In this document: positions 1 through 8,823 of the stretch, one piece after another
Layout: each line of letters begins with the position of its first letter
Position numbering within the stretch: position 1 is the stretch's first letter
Source of the DNA: Chitinophaga sp. Ak27
GTDB taxonomy: Bacteria > Bacteroidota > Bacteroidia > Chitinophagales > Chitinophagaceae
Assembly: GCF_012726295.1 (NCBI RefSeq)
Contig: NZ_JABAOB010000007.1
Span: forward strand, 186,001 to 250,000
Reading direction: 5' to 3'
Length of the DNA: 64,000 bases
Made by a program: the position numbers and the translations under genes
Notes under the pieces: model-generated
Database searches by the model: none
What the model saw: the letters and a program-made list of their open reading frames with translations, nothing else
Told to the model about the DNA's origin: nothing

Positions 1-1
1 A

Positions 2-457
2 ACGTTGGCTGCCAGTAACAAGAGGGTACAGGTAAATAAGATCCTGGAAACGCTTTATTCGCAGGAAACACATTGGCAGGAGAGCGATTACGAGGCATTA
101 AGTGTGCAGCTGCGCAGTAATTTATCTACCCGTTCTCTGTTAATGTTATATACCAACTTTGAATCTATGTCGAGCCTGCAGCGGCAGTTGCCATATCTTC
201 GCCGGTTGGCCCGCTATCATCTTTTACTGGTGGTGTTTTTTGAGAATACAGAGATAAAGAAGGTGACAGAGATGCAGGCGCACGATATGGAAGATATTTA
301 TAAACAAACCATTGCCCAGAAATTTGCCTATGATAAGAAGCTCATTGTAAAAGAGCTGGCGAAGTATGGGATTATGTCGTTGTTAAGTACGCCCGAACAT
401 TTAACCCTGAACGTAGTGAATAAATACCTGGAGCTGAAATCCCGTATGTTGATTTAA
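2..457 (+). CDS. DUF58 domain protein, C-terminal part (cut by window edge)
   Basis: The frame is open from the first bases and ends at TAA 455-457, so this is the C-terminal ~150 residues of a longer protein. The stretch with STRSLLMLYTNFESM and LARYHLLLVVFFEN resembles the von Willebrand-like second half of DUF58 proteins, which usually sit beside MoxR ATPases. The TTG at position 5 is probably an internal leucine codon and not a start. It converges on the next gene with no gap. Family assignment rests on recognition of the pattern; the upstream context that would confirm it is outside the window. Confidence 0.6.
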   Translation, partial: TLAASNKRVQVNKILETLYSQETHWQESDYEALSVQLRSNLSTRSLLMLYTNFESMSSLQRQLPYLRRLARYHLLLVVFFENTEIKKVTEMQAHDMEDIYKQTIAQKFAYDKKLIVKELAKYGIMSLLSTPEHLTLNVVNKYLELKSRMLI

Positions 458-1153
458 TTATTGTCTTTTCCTCTTTCGGTTATTATTTAGTTCCGGCAGG
501 CTTTTGATAATGCCTGCATCATTATCTGGCGCCTGTTTAACGGGGATAACCGACCGTAGGTACATTTGATTGTTGTGTTTGTACCAGGCTTCTACCGTAA
601 CTGTTTTAGCAGAGTCATTTTTTTCGAGTAATAGATCCTGCCCGATGATGGTGCCTGTAGAGGAGGCAAACCTGAGGGCGGAGGTGTCCAGGGGTAATAC
701 TTTGCCACTGCTGAATTTTCCTTCTACGTTGAGATAGAAACGGATATCGCGTTTAACACTGTCGGCATAGTGGTTAAAGCGTATCCCGACGATATGTGGT
801 AATATAAGGGAAGTTTGGAGGGTTGAATGATCGTCGGTACTAACGGTGAGGGTAATACGATAATTGTCTTTTATTAGCTGGGGTCTGTTAAAATATAGGA
901 CACCATTGCGGATGCTGCCGTTGCTGCTGCTGATATTCAGCTTGTTCCAGCGGTAGTTGCCCTGCAGGTAGCCGGCGGTTTGCCGGCTACTGCTGTCGCT
1001 CATAAAAAATTGAATACCAATGGGCGTAACGTTATAGAGTTCTGTTACTGCATTAGGATCGTAGCTGCCTGTAATCCGCACTACTTGTGCCTGTTGGGCA
1101 TTTGCCAGCAGGGATAGGGTGCATACAAAGCAGAGCAGGAAAGATTTTAGCAT
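458..1153 (-). CDS. hypothetical secreted protein
   Basis: A 231-residue protein with a clear signal peptide: MLK, a hydrophobic run, then cleavage expected after ANA before QQAQ. The rest is beta-rich with no family I recognise, and it ends in a basic tail (NNNRKRKRQ). It lies ahead of no obvious partner: ribE starts on the same strand 57 nt beyond its 5' end, so it may be the last gene of a ribE-side transcript. Probably periplasmic or surface-associated. Function unknown. Confidence 0.6.
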   Translation of the reverse strand: MLKSFLLCFVCTLSLLANAQQAQVVRITGSYDPNAVTELYNVTPIGIQFFMSDSSSRQTAGYLQGNYRWNKLNISSSNGSIRNGVLYFNRPQLIKDNYRITLTVSTDDHSTLQTSLILPHIVGIRFNHYADSVKRDIRFYLNVEGKFSSGKVLPLDTSALRFASSTGTIIGQDLLLEKNDSAKTVTVEAWYKHNNQMYLRSVIPVKQAPDNDAGIIKSLPELNNNRKRKRQ

Positions 1154-1210
1154 TCTGCTGTCGGCTTTTGTGTTTGAATAAGTGTAACGGATCCTGTAAA
1201 AGGCCGGGCA

Positions 1211-1801
1211 TTAGTTTCTTACGGCTAATTGCCTGGCAACATATTTTCCGAGAATGTCAAATTCCAGGTTTACCAGGTGTCCGGGTTTTATTTTAGATAC
1301 GTTCGTATGTTCGTAAGTGTATGGAATAATGGCTACGGAAAACTCATCGTTGGATACATCAAAAACGGTGAGACTGACGCCATTCATGCAGATACTCCCT
1401 TTCTCTACGATGAGGGCGGCAAATTCCTTCGGATAACGAAAGCGATAGAGCCAGCTGCCATCCTGTTCTTTTACGGATATACATTCGCCTACACTGTCCA
1501 CGTGGCCTTGTACCAGGTGCCCGTCAATTCGGCCGTTAAATACCATAGCTCTTTCCAGGTTAACGAACTGGGTAGGTGCGAGTTGTCCGAGGTTAGTTTT
1601 TTGCAAGGTTTCGGCTACGGCTACTGTTTCGTAGGTATTGCCCTGTATACTGGTAACAGTAAGGCAAACGCCGTTGTGAGCTACGCTCTGATCTATTTTT
1701 AGTTCTCCTGCCAGCGGTGTTTGTATGGTGATTAAGAGATTTCCACCTTCTTTTTTAGTGGATACCACTTCTGCTAGTGTTTCTATGATTCCTGTAAACA
1801 T
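1211..1801 (-). CDS. ribE: riboflavin synthase alpha subunit
   Basis: Riboflavin synthase dismutates two molecules of 6,7-dimethyl-8-ribityllumazine to riboflavin and 5-amino-6-ribitylaminouracil. The 196-residue protein begins MFTGIIETLAEV, the diagnostic start of the family, and contains two lumazine-binding repeats: residues 1-95 and about 96-190, the second opening with GHVDSVG. Length is normal. It is 21 nt downstream of the cobalamin adenosyltransferase on the same strand, so the two are probably co-transcribed. No FMN riboswitch is visible upstream. Confidence 0.95.
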   Translation of the reverse strand: MFTGIIETLAEVVSTKKEGGNLLITIQTPLAGELKIDQSVAHNGVCLTVTSIQGNTYETVAVAETLQKTNLGQLAPTQFVNLERAMVFNGRIDGHLVQGHVDSVGECISVKEQDGSWLYRFRYPKEFAALIVEKGSICMNGVSLTVFDVSNDEFSVAIIPYTYEHTNVSKIKPGHLVNLEFDILGKYVARQLAVRN

Positions 1802-1822
1802 GAAGCGAATTTAAGGATTTTT

Positions 1823-2383
1823 CTATACCCGGGGCTTCCAGGGAATTTCATCTACGCCCAGTCTGAATCCTACCCATCTGGCGAGTACGAACAGGTAGTC
1901 GCTGAGGCGGTTGATATATTTCAATACCAGGGGTTCTATGAACATATCGTGTTCCTGCATGCCTACACAGAGTCGTTCGGTACGGCGGCAAACGCAGCGG
2001 GCAATATGGCAGGTAGATACGGCTACGTGGCCTCCGGGCAGGATGAATGATTTCATGACAGGCAGTTCCTCATTCATCTGGTCGATACTTTTTTCCAGCA
2101 GGGTAATATCGGCCTCGTGCAGGTCTGGTATTTTCAGTTTGGTTTCTTTATCGGGGTCGCAGGCCAGGGCGGAGCCTATAGTAAAGAGGCGGTCCTGTAT
2201 TTCGCGGAGGAGATTTTTGGTATCTGGATCTGCGATATAGTCATTCACCAGCCCGATGTAGGAGTTGAGTTCATCCACAGTGCCATAGGCATCGATGCGT
2301 ACATCGCTTTTGGGTACTTTGGTACCGCCTATGAGTGATGTTTTCCCCTTGTCGCCTGTTTTAGTATATATTTTGAAGGACAT
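1823..2383 (-). CDS. cob(I)yrinic acid a,c-diamide adenosyltransferase, PduO type
   Basis: Transfers the 5'-deoxyadenosyl group of ATP to cob(I)alamin to make adenosylcobalamin. The 186-residue protein shows the PduO N-terminal signature (TKTGDKGKTSLIGG, then DAYGTVDELNS at about 32-42), which binds ATP, and the C-terminal RCVCRRTERL helix. Length fits the single-domain bacterial form. It lies between a cell-division-type ABC ATPase and ribE, all on the minus strand; the 66 nt gap to the ABC gene suggests its own promoter. Confidence 0.93.
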   Translation of the reverse strand: MSFKIYTKTGDKGKTSLIGGTKVPKSDVRIDAYGTVDELNSYIGLVNDYIADPDTKNLLREIQDRLFTIGSALACDPDKETKLKIPDLHEADITLLEKSIDQMNEELPVMKSFILPGGHVAVSTCHIARCVCRRTERLCVGMQEHDMFIEPLVLKYINRLSDYLFVLARWVGFRLGVDEIPWKPRV

Positions 2384-2449
2384 GTCTGATGGGTATTGTT
2401 GTCCTGCAAATTACGAATTACGGCGTTATCGGGGGCAGTCACGGTGGGA

Positions 2450-3154
2450 TTAGTGTACGGCTACTTTTTCGTTGATACGGTCGGATTCTATCACGCCATC
2501 GCGGAGGCGGATTACGCGGCGGGCGTGTTCTGCAATATCTTCTTCGTGGGTTACCAGCACCACGGTATTACCGGAGGCGTGAATATGGCCGAAGATTTCC
2601 ATGATTTCCACGGAAGTTTTTGAGTCGAGGTTACCAGTAGGTTCATCGGCGAGGATGAGCGACGGGTTATTGACAAGTGCCCTGGCGATGGCCACACGTT
2701 GGCATTGTCCGCCGGAAAGCTCATTGGGCTTGTGTTTATAACGTTCTCCCAATCCTACTTTTTTCAACATGGAAATGGCTCGTTCTTCCCTTTCTTTTTT
2801 GCCCACGCCGGCATATACCAGTGGAATGGCTACATTTTCGAGGGCGGTAAGTCTGGGCATGAGGTTAAACTGTTGAAACACAAAGCCTATTTCCTTGCCA
2901 CGTACGGTGGCAAGGTCGTTGTCTTCCATTTTACTCACATCATGTCCGCTGAGTACGTACTTTCCATCGGTAGGCGTATCGAGGCATCCGAGTATATTCA
3001 TCAGGGTTGACTTCCCGGAGCCGGACGGCCCCATCAGTGCTACGTATTCATTCTTGTAAATGTCTAATGACACTCCTTTGAGTACAGGGAGTTCATTTTT
3101 CCCGAGAAAATAGCTTTTCCTGATTCCTTCCAAATGGATGACGGACTTTTGCAT
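2450..3154 (-). CDS. ABC transporter ATP-binding protein, MacB/LolD class
   Basis: A 234-residue stand-alone ATPase subunit with Walker A GPSGSGKS, signature LSGGQCQRVAIARA, Walker B LILADEPTGNLD and the switch histidine in LVTHEEDIAEHA. The DEPTGNLD form with MPRLTALENVAIPL is typical of the MacB/LolD/FtsE group, which work with FtsX-like permeases rather than substrate-binding transporters. No permease gene is adjacent, so the partner must be encoded elsewhere. It lies 5 nt downstream of gatC on the same strand and is probably translated from the same message. Confidence 0.9.
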   Translation of the reverse strand: MQKSVIHLEGIRKSYFLGKNELPVLKGVSLDIYKNEYVALMGPSGSGKSTLMNILGCLDTPTDGKYVLSGHDVSKMEDNDLATVRGKEIGFVFQQFNLMPRLTALENVAIPLVYAGVGKKEREERAISMLKKVGLGERYKHKPNELSGGQCQRVAIARALVNNPSLILADEPTGNLDSKTSVEIMEIFGHIHASGNTVVLVTHEEDIAEHARRVIRLRDGVIESDRINEKVAVH

Positions 3155-3159
3155 GTGGG

Positions 3160-3450
3160 TTATTTCTTTATGATTTTCGGTACTTTGAAGTATGCTTCAG
3201 TAGCCGCAGGCGCGTTCTGCAGAGCTTCTTCACGGGTAATAGACGGAATGACCCTGTCTTCCCGGAAAACATTATAATCATCTGTAAGATGAAGCAGGGG
3301 CTTCACGTGAGTGGTGTCCAGTTCGTTGAGCTTTTCCACGAAAGTGATCATCCGCTGTAGTTCTCCGCGAATCTCCACTTTTTCCTGGTCGTTAAATTCC
3401 AGTCTTGCCAAATCGGCCAGTTGTTGTACTAGCACTTCATTCACTTCCAT
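3160..3450 (-). CDS. gatC: Asp-tRNA(Asn)/Glu-tRNA(Gln) amidotransferase subunit C
   Basis: The small subunit of the GatCAB complex that converts Glu-tRNA(Gln) and Asp-tRNA(Asn) to the amidated forms. The 96-residue protein has the GatC pattern: N-terminal helix EVLVQQLADLARLEF, then a middle loop with LHLTDDYNVFREDRV. I chose ATG at 3450 (MEVNEV); the in-frame TTG at 3456 only adds two residues. gatA and gatB are not in the window. Length is normal. Confidence 0.9.
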   Translation of the reverse strand: MEVNEVLVQQLADLARLEFNDQEKVEIRGELQRMITFVEKLNELDTTHVKPLLHLTDDYNVFREDRVIPSITREEALQNAPAATEAYFKVPKIIKK

Positions 3451-3527
3451 AATCAAATTAAATCAAAAGATAATAAATTATTGCGCCCAAAAAGGATAGC
3501 GTTTCAAAATTAATGATAAACGGCCAG

Positions 3528-3652
3528 AAAAAGCGGAAAGCTTTAAGCGGAAAGCAAAAAGCTATTATAGCGGGTCCTCTTTGCGGATTTTCAAATTGCG
3601 CCGCATTCGCTACAATAGCTTTTTGCTTTCCGCTTAAAGCTTTGAGCTTTTT
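3528..3652. repeat. long inverted repeat built of 7-nt-periodic GC units (copy A)
   Basis: Two 45-nt arms (3528-3572 and 3608-3652) are reverse complements at 42 of 45 positions around a 35-nt loop. Within each arm a GC dinucleotide recurs about every 7 nt, with units such as AAAAGCT, TTAAGCG and GAAAGCA. It sits between divergent gatC and trpS. The loop itself has a smaller hairpin (TGCGG...CCGCA). It belongs to the dispersed family also seen after tuf, between rpoB and rpoC, and at 49841. It could act as a transcript-end hairpin for either side or be a small non-autonomous repeat. Confidence 0.8.
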
Positions 3653-3655
3653 CCT

Positions 3656-3663
3656 TAAATTGC
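3656..3663 (+). promoter_or_regulatory. candidate -7 box (TAAATTGC) for trpS
   Basis: TAAATTGC differs from the Bacteroidota TAnnTTTG consensus at the last positions and is 8 nt before the trpS ATG. The same variant precedes the glycerophosphodiesterase gene (45790) and, on the minus strand, dinB (22604-22611). Placement so close to the ATG would give a leaderless or nearly leaderless mRNA. Confidence 0.35.
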
Positions 3664-3671
3664 GCCCTGTT

Positions 3672-4679
3672 ATGGCTACAGAAAAAGAAATTGTGGTAAG
3701 CGGCATACGCCCTACCGGTTATTTGCATTTAGGCAACTATTTTGGTGCGATCCGTAATTATATCCGGATGCAGGAAGATTTTAACTGTTACTTCTTTGTA
3801 GCAGACTGGCATTCGCTGACTACCCATCCCAATCCTAAAGATTTACCAGGCAATGTAATGCGGGTGCTGGCGGAAAATATTGCCTCCGGCCTTGATCCGG
3901 AAAAGGTTACGTTATATGCGCAGAGCGACGTCCCTGAAATTGCTGAGCTGTATCTCCTCATGAATATGCTGGCCTATGTAGGAGAACTCGAGAAAGTGCC
4001 CACTTTCAAAGACAAGGTTCGTTTACAGCCACAGAACGTAAACGCCGGGCTGCTTACTTACCCGGTGTTGATGAGCGTAGATATCTTAATTCAGCGTGCT
4101 GTAAAAGTACCGGTGGGTAAAGACCAGGGACAACACCTGGAAATGGCCCGCAATTTTGCGCAGCGCTTCAATCACCGTTATGATACAGACTTGTTCCCTG
4201 AACCGGAAGCCTTTAACTACGGCGATAGCCTGGTGCGTATCCCCAGCCTTGACGGTTCCGGTAAGATGAGTAAGAGTGAAAATGAAATGGCCACCCTGTA
4301 CCTGGCAGATGATGATGATAAAATCCGCAACAAGATAAAGAAAGCGAAAACGGATAGCGCAGCAGTTACACCGGGTACGCCTATGCCCGAATCTGTACAG
4401 AACCTGGTAGACCTGATGAAATTAGTGTCCGCCCCAGATGTAGTGCAGTTCTATGAGGCAGCCTGGGATAATCAAACTATCCGTTTTGGTGATATGAAAA
4501 AACAGCTGGGAGAAGATATGGTGAACTTTATTGCACCTATCCGCGAAAAGGCAAAAGATCTGCAACAGGACACCGACTATTTAAGAAAAATTATGAAAGC
4601 CGGTGCAGAAAAGGCCAGAGCGAATGCGGCACAAACTTTGCAACAGGCGAGAAAACTTATTGGTTTAAATTATTATTGA
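3672..4679 (+). CDS. trpS: tryptophan--tRNA ligase
   Basis: Charges tRNA-Trp with tryptophan. The 335-residue class I synthetase shows the HIGH-type motif HLGN at 19-22, the tryptophan-site GKDQGQHLE at 149-157, and KMSKS at 198-202. I chose ATG 3672 (MATEKEIVVSG), which matches the normal N-terminus; the frame is open upstream to 3513 but that part is just one arm of the inverted repeat. A deoxynucleoside kinase follows 48 nt downstream on the same strand. The single tRNA-Trp in the window is at 29656. Confidence 0.96.
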   Translation: MATEKEIVVSGIRPTGYLHLGNYFGAIRNYIRMQEDFNCYFFVADWHSLTTHPNPKDLPGNVMRVLAENIASGLDPEKVTLYAQSDVPEIAELYLLMNMLAYVGELEKVPTFKDKVRLQPQNVNAGLLTYPVLMSVDILIQRAVKVPVGKDQGQHLEMARNFAQRFNHRYDTDLFPEPEAFNYGDSLVRIPSLDGSGKMSKSENEMATLYLADDDDKIRNKIKKAKTDSAAVTPGTPMPESVQNLVDLMKLVSAPDVVQFYEAAWDNQTIRFGDMKKQLGEDMVNFIAPIREKAKDLQQDTDYLRKIMKAGAEKARANAAQTLQQARKLIGLNYY

Positions 4680-4727
4680 AAAAGTCGCCAACTGTAGCTA
4701 TTTTCAATATTAACCACCTCTCATCGC

Positions 4728-5363
4728 ATGGCAAAACAAAACAGGATTAAACATATCGCCATAGCCGGTAACATCGGCGCTGGTAAGACTACTCTCACGG
4801 AAATGCTTTGCAGGCACTACAAGTGGCATCCACAGTATGAAGACGTAGAGCACAACCCATACCTGAATGATTTTTATGAAGATATGCCCCGTTGGTCTTT
4901 CAACCTGCAGGTATATTTCCTGAACGGCAGATTGAAACAATTGCTGGAAATACAGAATGGTAAAGAAACCGTGATACAGGACAGGACTATCTATGAAGAT
5001 GCGCACATTTTTGCGCCTAATCTTTATGAAATGGGCCTGATGACCAAGCGCGATTTTGATAATTATTTCAACTTCTTTGAAACGCTGAAGAGCATGGTGA
5101 AACCACCGGACCTGCTGATATACCTGCAGGCATCGGTGCCTACGCTGGTAGCCCAGATACAGAAAAGAGGAAGAGAATATGAGGAAAATATACGCCTCGA
5201 CTACCTGAAACGCCTGAACGAATATTATAACAACTGGATCGAAAAATATAAAGAAGGTCCTTTGTTGATTATAGATATCGATAAAAATAAATTTCCTGAG
5301 AGTGATGAAGACCTGGGAGAAATTATTTCCAAGATCGATTCACAGCTGTACGGTTTGTTTTAA
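4728..5363 (+). CDS. deoxynucleoside kinase (dCK/dGK family)
   Basis: Phosphorylates deoxyribonucleosides (deoxyadenosine, deoxyguanosine or deoxycytidine) in nucleotide salvage. The 211-residue protein has the P-loop GNIGAGKT at 14-21, the catalytic and substrate segment around WSFNLQVYFL, the DRT motif (QDRTIYEDAHIFA) and an arginine-rich lid (QKRGREYEENIRLDYLKRLNEYY). Length is normal for bacterial dNKs. Likely co-transcribed with trpS and closed by the terminator at 5390. The exact base preference cannot be read from the sequence. Confidence 0.9.
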   Translation: MAKQNRIKHIAIAGNIGAGKTTLTEMLCRHYKWHPQYEDVEHNPYLNDFYEDMPRWSFNLQVYFLNGRLKQLLEIQNGKETVIQDRTIYEDAHIFAPNLYEMGLMTKRDFDNYFNFFETLKSMVKPPDLLIYLQASVPTLVAQIQKRGREYEENIRLDYLKRLNEYYNNWIEKYKEGPLLIIDIDKNKFPESDEDLGEIISKIDSQLYGLF

Positions 5364-5389
5364 CCGGCGCAGGATATGGTTATAAAGAG

Positions 5390-5430
5390 ATGGGAGATAA
5401 AAGCCGCGCTTTATCTCCCATTTTATTTTA
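5390..5430 (+). terminator. rho-independent terminator
   Basis: A 12-bp perfect stem (ATGGGAGATAAA with TTTATCTCCCAT) around an 8-nt GC-rich loop, followed by a T-rich tail. It lies 27 nt after the deoxynucleoside kinase stop codon. Confidence 0.85.
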
Positions 5431-5551
5431 CGTTGTTCAGATTTCATTAACACTTTTACCTTATGTAGGATCTACCTTTATGATACGCGACAGCATTGGT
5501 TAACCCCGCATTACTGCTGTTGACGAACTGTTTGTTAAACCTCGTTTCCGT

Positions 5552-6334
5552 ATGAAACAACTGATGTTGACCCTTTTATTCATAGGGTGGATAGGATGGC
5601 TATCTGCGCAACCTGCCCTCATGCCCATAGGTAAGAATACACGTATGGGTGCCTACAGCCGCCATTTTCAGCAGATCATTACTGCCTGGTCCGATCCTGC
5701 GGCATTGTCGTGTATACAGCGCCTGACGGCCGGCATTTATTCAGAAAACCGCTTTCTGGTGAAGGAGGCATCGCTGTATGCAGCGATGATAGCTATTCCT
5801 GTGTATGCAGGTGCTTTCGGAGGCAGTATTACCCGGTTGGGTAATACTGCTTATCATCAGCAACAGCTAAGCGGAGGATATGGTCGTCGCCTTGGGCGCA
5901 GGGTGGGACTGGGACTACAGTTTAACTATGAAACCACTACTGTGCAGGGGCTGGGGACTGTCGGCCAATTGACGATATCAGGTGGACTATTGTGGCATAT
6001 CAGTGAACAATGGCATACAGGGTTGCAGGTGCAACAATTGGTGAATGGAGATTGGCTATATATCGGAGGAGCGGGATTTGAAGCATCCGGCGATTTTTTG
6101 CTGTCGGCCGAAGTACTGCATGCAGGTAAGGACACGGGTATGAAGGCGGCTGCTCATTATCGCATTGCCAGGGCGTTGGCACTGGAAATGGGCATTGCGT
6201 CCCGCCCCGCTTATCATACCGCCGCCTGCATTCTTTACCTGCGTTCCCTGAGAATAGATATTGGCGCCGGTTTTCACCCCAGGTTAGGAATTACCCCTTC
6301 AACTGCATTGATATGGCTGCCATCAGCAGAATAA
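5552..6334 (+). CDS. outer-membrane beta-barrel protein, PorV/PorP-like (hypothetical)
   Basis: A 260-residue protein with a signal peptide (MKQLMLTLLFIGWIGWLSAQ, cleavage before PAL). The mature part alternates short beta strands with glycine turns, and has the early pattern WSDPAALSC that resembles the start of Bacteroidota PorP/PorV barrels. The last 22 nt overlap the next gene in another frame, so the two are translationally coupled. Role in a type IX secretion or surface complex is only an inference; no other T9SS gene is here. Confidence 0.55.
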   Translation: MKQLMLTLLFIGWIGWLSAQPALMPIGKNTRMGAYSRHFQQIITAWSDPAALSCIQRLTAGIYSENRFLVKEASLYAAMIAIPVYAGAFGGSITRLGNTAYHQQQLSGGYGRRLGRRVGLGLQFNYETTTVQGLGTVGQLTISGGLLWHISEQWHTGLQVQQLVNGDWLYIGGAGFEASGDFLLSAEVLHAGKDTGMKAAAHYRIARALALEMGIASRPAYHTAACILYLRSLRIDIGAGFHPRLGITPSTALIWLPSAE

Positions 6335-8388
6335 TAGGAGGCCTGGCGCTGGCATGTATGCATGTTGTCGCCTATGGGCAGCAACAGGAAGACGTTATGC
6401 CTGTCGCTGTGGAAAACAACCTGGAGTATCAGACAGCGGGCACTGAAACAGTGTCGGAAGACGATGAGCAATGGCAGCAGTTGAATGCATGGCGCCGGCA
6501 CCAGCTACAACTGAATACGGCCGATGAGGCCAGCCTCCAGGCGCTTGGGATCCTAACCCCTTTGCAAATCAGTAATTTCCTGCAATATCGATCGCTTCTG
6601 GGCGATCTGTTAAGCATTTATGAACTACAGGCGATACCGGGATTTGAGCCTGAAATCATCCGGCGTATCCTGCCTTATGTGGAGGTAGGTAATGACTTGT
6701 CGCCGCATTATGAAATGAAGGACTACCTGCGGAAAGGCGATCACGTGTTGCTGATGCGCTACGGACGTACGCTGGAAAAAGCCAGGGGATACCTGCATAC
6801 CGATAGTACTGCCGCTGCATACATGGGCGGTCCTGACAAACTGCTGTTACGCTACCGGTATAATTTTCCACGGTATCTCAGCTGGGGACTGGTAATGGAG
6901 AAAGACGCAGGCGAGGCTTTTTTTAAGGGTGCACAGCAGCGGGGCTTTGATTTTTACAGTGTTCATTTCTTTCTTCGGAATTACCGTGGGATAAAAGCAC
7001 TGGCGCTGGGTGACTATACGGTGAACCTAGGGCAGGGGTTGCTCAACTGGCAATCGCATGCCTTTGGTAAAGGAGCGGCTGTGATGCAGATAAAAAGGGA
7101 AGGAGAGGTGGTCCGGCCGTACACTTCGCCCGGAGAGTTTTATTTCTTCAGGGGAGCAGCTATCACCTTACAGCGGCATCGATGGGAAGTAACTGCTTTT
7201 GCTTCGCACCGAAAGCTCGATGCCAGTTCCAGCCCCGATTCCAGCCAAGAAGAGATGACCGTTGCCAGCCTGGTAAGTAATGGTTACCATCGCACTACCA
7301 CAGAAATAGAGAAGCGGGGGCGGGTACAGCTAATCAGTGCCGGAGGTAATATCCGGTATAACAGCTCCCGGTGGAGAGTTGGTGGTAACCTGCTCCTGCA
7401 TCGTTTTAACCCTGCCTGGGAGAAAGAGCGTAAGCCGTACAATCAATTCGATTTTAGTGGTAAACAGTTATCAGCTGCCAGTATTGATTATGCGGGCAGC
7501 TGGAAAAATGTGCATGTGTTTGGAGAGCTGGCAACTGCTGGCAGTGGTCAGCCAGCCTTTGTGCAGGGCTTACTCACCAGTGTGGCGCCTTCAGTAGACA
7601 TATCCCTTGTTTACCGGTATTATGATAAAGCATACCAGTCGTTATTTGCTAATGGTTTTGGAGATGGCTATCGCACGGTAAATGAGCAGGGATTGTATAC
7701 AGCCACCACAGTAAAAGTGAATTCCCGGTTTAAGCTGGATGCTTATGCAGATATCTTCCGTTTTCCCTGGCTAAAATACCGGGCCAGTGGTCCATCGGGA
7801 GGGAAGGAGTTTTTTCTGCAGGGAACTTATACGCCGGGCAGGCAAATAACGATGTTGCTGCGATACAACTACCGGCAAGCAGAGGAGAATATTCCCGAAC
7901 CGGCTAATCCCATCCCAGTATTGACGGATATAACGTCGAGGAATATACGTTTCCAGTCAGCTATACAACAGGGGCGGCGGTTAAGCATCCGAACAAGGAT
8001 AGAATACAGCAGCTATCAGGCTGCGACGGTTGCGGAGGGGCAGCAGGGATGGATGATATACCAGGATTGCAGCTACCGGTTACTGCGCGTGCCTGTTACG
8101 GTGAGTGGGCGCCTGGCCCGTTTTAAAACCAGTAGTTATGATATCCGTATTTATGCAACGGAAAACAGCGTGTTATATGAAAATGCGGTCTCTCAGCTTT
8201 ATGGCCATGGCTGGCAGTATTATCTGAATGTGAAATGGAAGGTAAATGCACGCTGTTCCTGCTGGGGGCGTTTTCATCAAACCATTTACCAGGGCGTACA
8301 ACAGGTGGGTAGCGGCAATGATAGGATAGCCGGCAACAAAAAGACTATGCTTCAATTTCAGTTGCAATATTTGATAAACGGCAAGTAA
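6313..8388 (+). CDS. secreted helix-hairpin-helix protein with C-terminal beta-barrel-like region
   Basis: A 691-residue protein with a signal peptide (residues 1-22, ending AYGQQQ). Residues about 58-118 hold two helix-hairpin-helix units of the ComEA type (LNTADEASLQALGILTPLQI and LLSIYELQAIPGFEPEIIRRI). The remaining ~560 residues are rich in alternating aromatic/polar strands, like an outer-membrane barrel. The HhH part may bind DNA or serve as a periplasmic plug. It overlaps the preceding barrel gene by 22 nt, pointing to a two-protein envelope complex. Proteins of this layout are common but uncharacterised in Bacteroidota. Confidence 0.65.
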   Translation: MAAISRIIGGLALACMHVVAYGQQQEDVMPVAVENNLEYQTAGTETVSEDDEQWQQLNAWRRHQLQLNTADEASLQALGILTPLQISNFLQYRSLLGDLLSIYELQAIPGFEPEIIRRILPYVEVGNDLSPHYEMKDYLRKGDHVLLMRYGRTLEKARGYLHTDSTAAAYMGGPDKLLLRYRYNFPRYLSWGLVMEKDAGEAFFKGAQQRGFDFYSVHFFLRNYRGIKALALGDYTVNLGQGLLNWQSHAFGKGAAVMQIKREGEVVRPYTSPGEFYFFRGAAITLQRHRWEVTAFASHRKLDASSSPDSSQEEMTVASLVSNGYHRTTTEIEKRGRVQLISAGGNIRYNSSRWRVGGNLLLHRFNPAWEKERKPYNQFDFSGKQLSAASIDYAGSWKNVHVFGELATAGSGQPAFVQGLLTSVAPSVDISLVYRYYDKAYQSLFANGFGDGYRTVNEQGLYTATTVKVNSRFKLDAYADIFRFPWLKYRASGPSGGKEFFLQGTYTPGRQITMLLRYNYRQAEENIPEPANPIPVLTDITSRNIRFQSAIQQGRRLSIRTRIEYSSYQAATVAEGQQGWMIYQDCSYRLLRVPVTVSGRLARFKTSSYDIRIYATENSVLYENAVSQLYGHGWQYYLNVKWKVNARCSCWGRFHQTIYQGVQQVGSGNDRIAGNKKTMLQFQLQYLINGK

Positions 8389-8522
8389 GAAAAAAGTTTT
8401 TAAAATATTTTTCAACACAATTTAATGATTTTCAGATGTTTATGTGAATATTTTTATCTGCTGTTAAAATAATGTTAACTGGATGTAGTACTGAATTCTT
8501 TTTTTTTCTAAATTGTGGACGT

Positions 8523-8533
8523 CAACCAAAATC
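8523..8533 (+). repeat. CAACCAAAATC leader box, copy 1
   Basis: First of four matching boxes. It is followed 18 nt later by ATG 8552, which opens an 8-codon frame (MREFVSTS). Confidence 0.6.
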
Positions 8534-8812
8534 TAAATTCTAATTTGCTTTATGAGAGAGTTTGTATCTACGAGTTAATTTGCTTGTGGTTGTGACAGGA
8601 GAGGTTACACTGAGAATACTGTTACAATTGACTTCTACCAAAAATTGAGTACTAAAACTAACACAATACTAAACCAAGCGGCTGGACTTGACCCGATATC
8701 ATTTGCACACGACGAAACAACAATCTAACTGAAGGAGTGCCAACTCAGAAGAGAACGTTTTGCTATGATATATGAACAATAGGATGTAATTGCGGAATAA
8801 GTGTTAATAATA

Positions 8813-8823
8813 CAACCAAAATC
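8813..8823 (+). repeat. CAACCAAAATC leader box, copy 2
   Basis: Same 11-mer as copy 1. ATG 8832 follows after 8 nt and opens a 9-codon frame (MKNSVSIVT). Confidence 0.6.

Noticed and set aside
1802..1822. FMN riboswitch before ribE
   Set aside because: The gap is only 21 nt and ribE is probably cotranscribed with the upstream gene; no aptamer-like sequence seen.
3528..3652. Insertion sequence ends
   Set aside because: The arms are inverted around a 35-nt loop with no transposase; it fits a hairpin repeat rather than an IS.
3458..3706. Minus-strand frame across the inverted repeat before trpS
   Set aside because: Formed only by the repeat arms; the trpS promoter and ATG lie inside it.
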